Source: Aliicoccus persicus_A (lineage in GTDB: Bacteria > Bacillota > Bacilli > Staphylococcales > Salinicoccaceae). From it: a DNA stretch of 33,544 nt. The stretch's first letter is position 1. Each line of letters starts with the position of its first letter. The notes below the pieces were generated by a model that saw nothing but the letters and a program-made list of their open reading frames with translations, was not told the DNA's origin and made no database searches. This document shows, piece by piece, positions 1 through 5,525 of this stretch. A program made the position numbers and the translations under genes. Where the stretch lies: NCBI GenBank assembly GCA_020741755.1, contig DYYI01000055.1, positions 1 through 33,544 of the forward strand. Direction: 5' to 3'.

Positions 1-489
1 GTGAATGAGAAGAAAGATTTAACAGAAGAACAGATGGTCAGATTTTTATTTTCATCTGGTGCATTTGGATTCGTTGTCGCAAACAATGCGTTTATAGCCG
101 GTGCATCAGGTGGATGTCAGGCAGAAGTCGGCAGTGCATCAGCGATGGCTGCTGCGGCACTTGTTGAGTTACAAGGTGGAACGCCTCAACAAAGTGCGCA
201 TGCGTTTAGCATAGCGATGAAAAACATGCTTGGACTTGTCTGTGACCCGGTTGCAGGACTCGTAGAAGTGCCGTGTGTTAAACGAAACGCCGCTGGTGCA
301 ACAAATGCACTGACAGCTGCAGATATGGCACTTGCAGGTATTGAGTCAAGAATTCCAGCGGATGAAGTCGTCGAAGCGATGTACAAAGTTGGATTAACGA
401 TGCCGGAAGAATTGCGCGAAACAGGTCGTGGTGGATTAGCTGCGACACCTACAGGTGAGAGAATTAAAGAAGAATTATTCGGAGTATAA
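1..489 (+). CDS. sdaAA: L-serine dehydratase, iron-sulfur-dependent, alpha subunit (3' part only)
   Basis: The alpha subunit of the two-subunit L-serine dehydratase converts L-serine to pyruvate and ammonia in the cytoplasm using a 4Fe-4S cluster. The window opens inside the gene. The frame is open from base 1, and the 162 residues seen match the C-terminal half of a protein of about 300 residues. Three cysteines in the contexts GGCQAEVG, GLVCDPVAG and EVPCVKRN are the expected cluster ligands, and the glycine/alanine-rich SASAMAAAA stretch is typical of the family. The GTG at base 1 is an internal valine codon, not a start. The stop lies two bases before the recG start, so the two are probably co-transcribed. 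The partner beta subunit is expected upstream, outside the window. Confidence 0.93.
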   Translation: MNEKKDLTEEQMVRFLFSSGAFGFVVANNAFIAGASGGCQAEVGSASAMAAAALVELQGGTPQQSAHAFSIAMKNMLGLVCDPVAGLVEVPCVKRNAAGATNALTAADMALAGIESRIPADEVVEAMYKVGLTMPEELRETGRGGLAATPTGERIKEELFGV

Positions 490-491
490 TA

Positions 492-2450
492 ATGGAAATT
501 TCATTCGTATCAACCGATGTGTCATTAAAGACAATATCAGGTGTGGGAGAAAAGATGTATGAAAAGTTAAGCGAACTTGGATTATATACGGTGAATGATG
601 CACTTTATCATTTGCCGTCATCGTATCGAGACATGACAATTATCCCAATATCTGAAGTGAATCCTGACGAAACAGCGACAGTAGAAGGTGTTGTAGAAAC
701 AACGCCTGCTGTCGTCTATTTTCGTGGTGGAAAAAATCGGTTGACCGTATTTGTAACCGTCGATGGTGTGTACTTGAAAGTCACGTTTTTTAATCAACCA
801 TTCCTGCGCAACGTGTTGTCCATTGGTGACACGGTGATGATCACGGGTAAAGTGGATTTGAATAAGCAAGAGATAAAAGGGCAGTCTGTCTCAAAAGATA
901 GTGACGAGACCCTGAAGGTGCGCTACAGTTTACAGCAGCGCATGCACATGAAGACGTTCCAAAATATATTGAAGAAAATTTTTGAGACGCATCCGATTGA
1001 GTACAAGTTGCCAGATGAAATAACAGAAAAATATCAACTGATGCCGGTTGATCAAGCTCTGTACATCATGCATTTTCCAGAGTCACAAGAGGTGCTAACA
1101 CACGCGCGACGGACGATAAAATTCATGGAGCTCTTCGAGTTCCAGCTCAAGATTATGGAACGCCGTAAAAAAGAGCGCATTCGTAACCCACATTACATCG
1201 TCGATTATGATAATGATCAACTAAAAGCATTCATTCAGACGTTGCCGTTTGAGTTGACGGAAGATCAGAAGAAGACGACGAATGAAATTTGCCGTGATTT
1301 AAGAGATAACGTGTCGATGCACCGGCTGCTCCAAGGGGATGTCGGTAGTGGTAAAACAGTCGTCAGCGGTATCGCTACATATGCAATTAAAACAATTGGT
1401 GAGCAGACAGCGTTAATGGTACCGACAGAAGTGTTGGCAAAACAACATTATGAATCATTTACTGAATTGTTTGGTGACAAGCTGAACATAACATTGCTCA
1501 CAGCAAGCACGACAAAAAAGACACGTAATGACGTGCTCAATCAACTTGCTGACGGCTCATGTGACTTAGTCATCGGCACGCATGCGTTAATCGAAGATGA
1601 CATTGTATTCGATAAACTCAGTTTAATCATCGTCGATGAACAGCACCGTTTTGGTGTGAATCAAAGAAATAGGTTGATTGCAAAAGCATCGCGTCGTAAT
1701 GTCTTATACATGACTGCAACGCCGATTCCGAGAACTTTATCGATTACGACATATGGTGATATGGACGTGTCTACGATCAAGACAATGCCAAAAGGGCGTA
1801 GACCAGTCATCACGAAACACCATACGTTTGATGATTTGGATATCATTTTGAATATGATTGCGAGCGAGTTAAATAAAGGATATAGTATATACGTTGTTGC
1901 ACCGTTGATTGAAGAATCAGAGACAATTGAAGTAGAAAATGTAAATGAAATCTTTGAATTTTTCATCGATGCATTTGGTAAAGAAAATGTCGAACTTGTG
2001 CATGGTCAATTGAAAGCAGACGAAAAAGCAGAGCGGATGGCACGCTTTGAGACATTAGAGAAAAAAATCCTCATATCAACAACGGTCATCGAAGTCGGTA
2101 TCAATGTACCAAACGCAACGTTAATGTTAATATACAACGCAGAACGCTATGGATTATCAACTTTGCACCAATTAAGAGGGCGAGTCGGTAGAAGTGACGT
2201 GCAGAGTTATTGTATACTGTTATCAAATCCGAAAACTGAAAATGCGCACATGCGTATGCAAATCATGACGGAGACGACGGATGGTTTCGTCTTGAGTGAA
2301 AAAGATTTAGAAATGCGCGGGCCAGGTGACTATTTTGGTGTCAGACAGAGCGGATTGCCACAGTTTAAAGTTGCAAATTTAATCGAAGATTATAGAATAT
2401 TAGAACATGCAAGACAAAGTGCCATCGTGCACGTTTCTAAAGGTGGATAA
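492..2450 (+). CDS. recG: ATP-dependent DNA helicase RecG, C-terminus shorter than usual
   Basis: RecG is a double-stranded DNA translocase that remodels stalled replication forks and branch-migrates Holliday junctions. The 652-residue product has an N-terminal helix-hairpin and wedge/OB-fold region (about residues 15-150), then two superfamily 2 helicase lobes. Walker A GDVGSGKT lies near residue 280, the DEQH box (VDEQHRFG) near 382, MTATPIPRTL near 412, and QLRGRVGRS near 560. The following TRG region (EMRGPGDYFGVRQSG) is present. The protein then ends in HVSKGG soon after EDYRILEHAR, about 25-30 residues earlier than I recall for S. aureus RecG (about 686 residues). The missing part would be the C-terminal helix. 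The start follows GGAG in the end of sdaAA. A sortase gene begins five bases after the stop. Family assignment is certain; function with the shortened tail is inferred. Confidence 0.97.
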   Translation: MEISFVSTDVSLKTISGVGEKMYEKLSELGLYTVNDALYHLPSSYRDMTIIPISEVNPDETATVEGVVETTPAVVYFRGGKNRLTVFVTVDGVYLKVTFFNQPFLRNVLSIGDTVMITGKVDLNKQEIKGQSVSKDSDETLKVRYSLQQRMHMKTFQNILKKIFETHPIEYKLPDEITEKYQLMPVDQALYIMHFPESQEVLTHARRTIKFMELFEFQLKIMERRKKERIRNPHYIVDYDNDQLKAFIQTLPFELTEDQKKTTNEICRDLRDNVSMHRLLQGDVGSGKTVVSGIATYAIKTIGEQTALMVPTEVLAKQHYESFTELFGDKLNITLLTASTTKKTRNDVLNQLADGSCDLVIGTHALIEDDIVFDKLSLIIVDEQHRFGVNQRNRLIAKASRRNVLYMTATPIPRTLSITTYGDMDVSTIKTMPKGRRPVITKHHTFDDLDIILNMIASELNKGYSIYVVAPLIEESETIEVENVNEIFEFFIDAFGKENVELVHGQLKADEKAERMARFETLEKKILISTTVIEVGINVPNATLMLIYNAERYGLSTLHQLRGRVGRSDVQSYCILLSNPKTENAHMRMQIMTETTDGFVLSEKDLEMRGPGDYFGVRQSGLPQFKVANLIEDYRILEHARQSAIVHVSKGG

Positions 2451-2455
2451 AAAAC

Positions 2456-3115
2456 ATGAGAGTATTAATGAGATTGTTAGGTCTCTTGCTTATAGGCGCA
2501 GCAGTTGTGCTGTTTTTCTGGCAAGACATTCAGGAATATTTTACAGATCGCGTGAACGATCGAATTATTGAAGCGTTCCATAATGGTGAAGAAAATGTTG
2601 AAATTGCTTGGTGGGAACGATTTATTACGGGCATCGATTCGTATGATGGAAACACCGCGCGTGCAGATTCAAATAAGAGCCAAGGCGTGAGACTTAGCGG
2701 CAATATGGAAGGTGTATTGAATATTCCGAGTGCGAACATATCAGAACCCGTATTTGGTGGCGAATGGACAGAAGAAAAATTGCGTAACGGTTTATCGTTT
2801 GTTAATGAAGATGATCATATCGACATGCAAAACGTACTGATCGCTGGCCACCGAGTAGAAGGTGCTGGTATCCGATTTAACCACCTTGACCGTGCAGAGA
2901 TTGGAGATAAGATTGAGTTTATTACACGAGATGGTACAAGAGAATTCGTCATTACAGAAATCGAGTTGGTTGATCCGTCGGCAGTCGAAGTGATGAATCA
3001 GGACCCCGATCCAAACGCATCGCAAGAAATGACGTTGATCACTTGTGATGACTATAATCCAGAAACAATGACGTGGGATACACGTTTAATTGTAAAAGCA
3101 GAAATAGTTGAATAG
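2456..3115 (+). CDS. srtA: Class A sortase (housekeeping SrtA type)
   Basis: Sortase A is a membrane-anchored transpeptidase on the outer face. It cleaves LPXTG-type sorting signals and joins surface proteins to peptidoglycan. The 219-residue protein has an uncleaved N-terminal membrane anchor (about residues 5-22), a linker rich in charged residues, and a sortase barrel from about residue 78. The catalytic triad is visible: H132 in AGHR, C197 in TLITCDDY, and R210 in TRLIV. The region equivalent to the S. aureus calcium site (SFVNEDDHIDMQN, 114-126) keeps acidic residues, but by my alignment one ligand (D112 of S. aureus) is methionine. The ribosome binding site AAAGGTGG lies in the last codons of recG, with a five-base gap between the genes, so the two look co-transcribed. 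A terminator follows at 3128. In S. aureus srtA is not next to recG, so this is a rearranged placement. Confidence 0.93.
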   Translation: MRVLMRLLGLLLIGAAVVLFFWQDIQEYFTDRVNDRIIEAFHNGEENVEIAWWERFITGIDSYDGNTARADSNKSQGVRLSGNMEGVLNIPSANISEPVFGGEWTEEKLRNGLSFVNEDDHIDMQNVLIAGHRVEGAGIRFNHLDRAEIGDKIEFITRDGTREFVITEIELVDPSAVEVMNQDPDPNASQEMTLITCDDYNPETMTWDTRLIVKAEIVE

Positions 3116-3127
3116 GTGATTTATATG

Positions 3128-3170
3128 ACCCCTGGATTCTCTTTTGGAGAGAATTTTGGGGTTTTGTTTT
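3128..3170 (+). terminator. Rho-independent terminator after srtA (copy 1 of a duplicated hairpin)
   Basis: A 15-nt stem with one mismatch (arms 3128-3142 and 3148-3162, loop TTTGG) is followed by a T-rich tail (TTTTGTTTT). The hairpin closes the recG-srtA transcript. A close copy lies at 3552-3586 on the far side of the small membrane ORF. Confidence 0.85.
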
Positions 3171-3272
3171 GGTTGTGGGTTGGTTTAGTTGAAGTGATTG
3201 TTGAATAAATATAAGGAATTTGTTTTTTTATCAATTGAGGTAAAGTTAGTATGAAGTCTATTCCAGATTTTA

Positions 3273-3518
3273 GTGATTGATGACCTAGCCATGGGAGAAG
3301 GAAGGGGTGGAACTATTAATACCAATAAGACATCAATAATTGTTAGCTTAATCTATGTTGCAATTGCTGCTTTAATATTAAGGTATGTTGTACCAAATGA
3401 TGTGTCCTTAGGCATGTATTCAATTCTTCCATTTGGTGTAGTAATCATTGTATTTTTGTTCACTTACGTATTTAAGTATGATTATTTTGAGAAAGATAAA
3501 TCTGGAGATAAAGAATGA
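3273..3518 (+). CDS. Small two-helix membrane protein, unknown function; possibly 5'-frameshifted
   Basis: I do not recognise this gene. As read it gives 81 residues from a GTG start. There is a polar N-terminus with a DLAMGEGRGG stretch, two predicted membrane helices (about residues 20-41 and 50-69) joined by a short PNDVSLGM loop, and a charged C-terminal tail (DYFEKDKSGDKE). Such proteins sit in the cytoplasmic membrane; no catalytic motif is visible. No ribosome binding site precedes the GTG or the next ATG at 3291. A good one (GAGG, 3237-3240) precedes an ATG at 3251 in another frame. That frame begins MKSIPDFSD and stops at once, and removing one T near 3280 would fuse it into this ORF. 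The gene lies between two copies of the same terminator and is AT-rich. It is either a degraded or frameshifted gene, or a real short gene with a weak start. Confidence 0.5.
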   Translation: MIDDLAMGEGRGGTINTNKTSIIVSLIYVAIAALILRYVVPNDVSLGMYSILPFGVVIIVFLFTYVFKYDYFEKDKSGDKE

Positions 3519-3551
3519 TAGTTAAGTATGAGCAGATTGAAAATGTTTATT

Positions 3552-3590
3552 ACCCTCGAATTCTCTATTGGAGAGAGTTTTGGGGTTTTT
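3552..3590 (+). terminator. Rho-independent terminator after the small membrane ORF (copy 2 of a duplicated hairpin)
   Basis: A 15-nt stem with one mismatch (arms 3552-3566 and 3572-3586, loop ATTGG) is followed by TTTTT. It differs from the copy at 3128 at several positions, but each difference keeps a Watson-Crick or G-U pair. The likeness continues about 15 bases past the hairpin. Confidence 0.85.
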
Positions 3591-3604
3591 GTATGGTTTG
3601 TGGG

Positions 3605-3727
3605 CTTACCATAAACTTGTGAATTCACAGCTTTATGTTAGGGGGTTTATCATAAACTTGTGGTTTCACAGCTTTACGCTGGAGGTCTTATCATAAACTT
3701 GTGGACTCACTTTGTTACGGAATTGGA
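3605..3727. repeat. 41-bp tandem repeat, subfamily A (three units)
   Basis: Units begin at 3605, 3646 and 3687, an exact 41-bp period. Each carries the core CATAAACTTGTG followed by TCAC, with a more variable 3' half. The third unit is diverged after its first half and runs into subfamily B. The array is intergenic and has no spacers. Confidence 0.9.
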
Positions 3728-3850
3728 TTTGCGTTCCAATGAGACTTGCTCATAGACACGCAAATGGATTTACGCGCCAATGAGAGTTGCTCATAGACAC
3801 GCAAATGGATTTACGCGACAATGAGATTCCCTCATTGTCGCGCAAAACAA
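3728..3850. repeat. 41-bp tandem repeat, subfamily B (three units)
   Basis: Units begin at 3728, 3769 and 3810, again exactly 41 bp apart. The first two share CCAATGAGA(C/G)TTGCTCATAG and ACACGCAAATGGATTTACGC. Each of these two contains a small inverted repeat, ATGAG/CTCAT with a 5-nt loop. In the last unit this becomes a perfect 12-bp palindrome. The equal period and shared TCATA and TTTACG words suggest subfamilies A and B have a common ancestor. Confidence 0.88.
3814..3842. repeat. Perfect 12-bp inverted repeat closing the tandem array
   Basis: CGCGACAATGAG and its exact reverse complement flank the 5-nt loop ATTCC. There is no T-tract on either side, so it is not a standard intrinsic terminator. 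It lies about 49 bases past the stop of the minus-strand dehydrogenase and could act there as a 3' mRNA stabiliser. Confidence 0.85.
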
Positions 3851-3890
3851 TATAATATGAGATTTGGCCTCAACTCTAGCAAGAAAGCAT

Positions 3891-4652
3891 CTAGCTTATC
3901 GCATTTGATCCGCCATCAATAACTATTTCTTCCCCGTTAATGTAGCTAGACTCATCAGACGCTAAAAACAGCACCAAGTTGGAAACTTCTATTGGTTCCG
4001 CGCCACGTTTTAAAGGTGTTCCTTCTCTTAATGCTTTTAAGTCATTTGCGACACTCTCGTATTGCTCTGCAGCAGCTTTAACCATCTGTGTTTCAATCAC
4101 ACCTGGATGAACGGAATTTGCTCTAATGTTGAACTCTCCTAATTCAGCAGCAGCTACTTTGGTCATACCTCGAACAGCGAACTTCGTCCCAGTATAGGCA
4201 AGTCCACCTTTTTGACCAACAATCCCAGCTAAAGAAGAAATATTTACAATTGATCCAGCATCTGATTTTTTCATTGATGGAATCGCATATTTCATACCAT
4301 AGTACACAGATTTTTGATTTATACCGTATACTTTTTCATAATCTTCTTCAGTAAATTCATCAATTGGGACCATCGCACCACTAATACCTGCATTATTTAC
4401 GAGCACATTTACAGGGCCAAATTTTTCCTCAGTTTTTTTAACTACTTCTTCCCACTGACTAGCGTTGGCAACATCGTGCTCTAAGAACAAAGCGTTTTCT
4501 CCCAATTCTTCTTCTATCTTCTTTCCTAAATCTACCTGGATATCTGTAAAAACTACTTTTGCACCTTCTTTTACAAACAGTCGCGTATGAGATTCACCCA
4601 TACCACTCGCACCGCCTGTAATAATTGCAACTTTACCATCAAGTCGTGCCAT
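3891..4652 (-). CDS. NAD-dependent short-chain dehydrogenase/reductase (SDR family)
   Basis: This is a cytoplasmic oxidoreductase of the classical SDR family; the substrate cannot be told from sequence. The 253 residues include the cofactor motif TGGASGMG (12-19) and an aspartate at the end of strand beta-2 (D37 in FTDIQ), which favours NAD over NADP. Also present are D60, NNAG (86-89), the catalytic S140-Y153-K157 set, and PG (183-184). Length and motifs resemble proteins annotated as glucose 1-dehydrogenase or 3-alpha-hydroxysteroid dehydrogenase-like. The start has an AGGAGG nine bases upstream. It is divergent from fapR and opposite in direction to everything around it. It has its own promoter with a cre-like site in the spacer, so expression is probably repressed by glucose through CcpA. 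It interrupts the recG-fapR adjacency I recall from S. aureus, and so is probably an acquired or moved gene. Confidence 0.88.
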   Translation of the reverse strand: MARLDGKVAIITGGASGMGESHTRLFVKEGAKVVFTDIQVDLGKKIEEELGENALFLEHDVANASQWEEVVKKTEEKFGPVNVLVNNAGISGAMVPIDEFTEEDYEKVYGINQKSVYYGMKYAIPSMKKSDAGSIVNISSLAGIVGQKGGLAYTGTKFAVRGMTKVAAAELGEFNIRANSVHPGVIETQMVKAAAEQYESVANDLKALREGTPLKRGAEPIEVSNLVLFLASDESSYINGEEIVIDGGSNAIS

Positions 4653-4711
4653 GTATAATTCCTCCTTATAATTTTAAAATCTTTTCGGCAAGTAACATGC
4701 CATCTACTCTT

Positions 4712-4740
4712 ATTGTATTAATAGAAAACGCTTTCTTCAA
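4712..4740 (-). promoter_or_regulatory. SigA-type promoter of the dehydrogenase gene
   Basis: On the minus strand a -35 TTGAAG (4735-4740) and a -10 TACAAT (4712-4717) are separated by exactly 17 bases. This leaves a leader of about 50 bases before the AGGAGG and start codon. Confidence 0.7.
4722..4736. promoter_or_regulatory. cre-like (CcpA) operator inside the promoter spacer
   Basis: TAGAAAACGCTTTCT matches the Bacillus/Staphylococcus cre consensus WTGNAANCGNWNNCW at all positions but the second. It fills the spacer between the -35 and -10 of the dehydrogenase promoter, a position where CcpA binding would block RNA polymerase. Confidence 0.6.
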
Positions 4741-4748
4741 ACTTTATG

Positions 4749-4770
4749 ATTATACAGTATGGCGTATAAT
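4749..4770. promoter_or_regulatory. Inverted repeat upstream of the dehydrogenase promoter, possible operator
   Basis: ATTATAC and GTATAAT form a 7-bp inverted repeat with an 8-base spacer, nine bases upstream of the -35 of the minus-strand promoter. The position suits an activator or a second regulator. The regulator is unknown and no candidate gene lies beside it. Confidence 0.3.
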
Positions 4771-4835
4771 AGTAATTCTTTCTTAGAAGGATAAAACAAC
4801 ACATAAATCTTTTTTTATTTCCCACAACTTCCTAT

Positions 4836-4864
4836 TTGAAATCATCAAACGATTTTTATATACT
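4836..4864 (+). promoter_or_regulatory. Promoter of the fapR-plsX-fabD-fabG-acpP operon
   Basis: A -35 TTGAAA (4836-4841) and a -10 TATACT (4859-4864) are 17 bases apart, close to the SigA consensus. The predicted start point near 4871 falls inside the FapR operator. Confidence 0.8.
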
Positions 4865-4869
4865 ACTTA

Positions 4870-4886
4870 TTAGTACCAACTACTAA
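4870..4886. promoter_or_regulatory. FapR operator
   Basis: TTAGTACCAACTACTAA is an inverted repeat (TTAGT / ACTAA) of the form known for FapR sites (TTAGTACC...ACTAA). It covers the predicted transcription start of fapR. FapR bound here would repress its own operon, and malonyl-CoA would release it. Confidence 0.85.
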
Positions 4887-4960
4887 GACCAAGCACACAA
4901 TTTTAAATGTGAGTAAATAACGAAGCAATCATTATCAAATATTACTAACAGGAGGCAATT

Positions 4961-5524
4961 ATGGGTAAGTATAAAAAGAGTACGAGGCAAGCATTGCTTG
5001 TTGATAAGCTATCGACAAACCCGTTTATGACGGATGATCAACTTGCCCAATATTTTGACGTGAGTATTCAGACGATTCGTCTCGACCGTCTGGCGTTAAA
5101 TATTCCTGAGCTTCGTGAACGCATCAAATCTGTTGCGCGGGAAGAGAAAGATAAAATTCGCAGTTTATCCCTACAAGAGGTAACGGGCGATATTATCGAG
5201 GTAGAGATGAATAAACGAGCGACGAGTGTGTTTGAAGTGGAAGAGTCGCATACGTTTTTAAAGTATAATGTAGCGCGTGGACAGTATTTGTTCGCTCAAG
5301 CAAATTCACTATGTGTTGCGGTTATTGATCGGCCGGTCGTACTGACGAAGTCTGCGAAGATTAACTTTGTGCATCAGGTGAAGGTGAATGACAAAGTGAT
5401 GTCTACTGCTTCTGTACAATCGATGACATCAAAAATCGCGATAATAAATGTCGTTTCAAAAGTCGAGGACATGGTTGTGTTCGACGGGCAATTTGAAATG
5501 TATTTTAAAAAAGAGGATGATTGA
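4961..5524 (+). CDS. fapR: Transcriptional repressor FapR of fatty-acid and phospholipid synthesis
   Basis: FapR represses the fatty-acid and phospholipid genes and is released by malonyl-CoA, coupling membrane lipid synthesis to precursor supply. The 187 residues begin with a DeoR-like helix-turn-helix (about 20-50, MTDDQLAQYFDVSIQTIRLD) and a linker helix. A hot-dog fold effector domain follows (about 95-185), containing the FAQANSLCVAVI stretch. The length equals that of the Bacillus and Staphylococcus proteins. The start has AGGAGG (4951-4956) four bases upstream. It heads an operon with plsX one base after its stop, and its own operator lies at 4870-4886, as expected for autorepression. 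The gene normally follows recG directly; here about 1.8 kb intervenes. Confidence 0.96.
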   Translation: MGKYKKSTRQALLVDKLSTNPFMTDDQLAQYFDVSIQTIRLDRLALNIPELRERIKSVAREEKDKIRSLSLQEVTGDIIEVEMNKRATSVFEVEESHTFLKYNVARGQYLFAQANSLCVAVIDRPVVLTKSAKINFVHQVKVNDKVMSTASVQSMTSKIAIINVVSKVEDMVVFDGQFEMYFKKEDD

Positions 5525-5525
5525 G

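Larger units (their letters stand above)
3519..3890. other. Gene-free gap of 372 bases holding a terminator and a tandem repeat array
   Basis: I see no coding potential here on either strand. The space holds terminator copy 2 (3552-3590), six 41-bp tandem units (3605-3850) and a terminal palindrome (3814-3842). About 40 bases of plain AT-rich sequence follow before the 3' end of the dehydrogenase gene. Confidence 0.8.

Noticed and set aside
1..3. GTG at base 1 as the start of a short serine dehydratase
   Set aside because: The conserved family sequence continues upstream of this point; the gene is cut by the window edge.
3605..3850. CRISPR array
   Set aside because: The units are adjacent with an exact 41-bp period and no unique spacers, and no cas gene is near. 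It is a tandem repeat.
4664..4680. CodY box upstream of the dehydrogenase
   Set aside because: ATAATTTTAAAATC is AT-rich and palindromic but lacks the TCWGA centre of the CodY motif.
3116..4960. Mobile element or genomic island carrying srtA, the small ORF and the dehydrogenase
   Set aside because: No transposase, integrase, terminal inverted repeats or target duplication are visible. The stretch is accessory in content but no mobile unit can be defined.
5448..5525. Longer PlsX with 26 extra N-terminal residues
   Set aside because: The extra part is the out-of-frame reading of the fapR end; the conserved PlsX N-terminus begins at 5526 with its own ribosome binding site.
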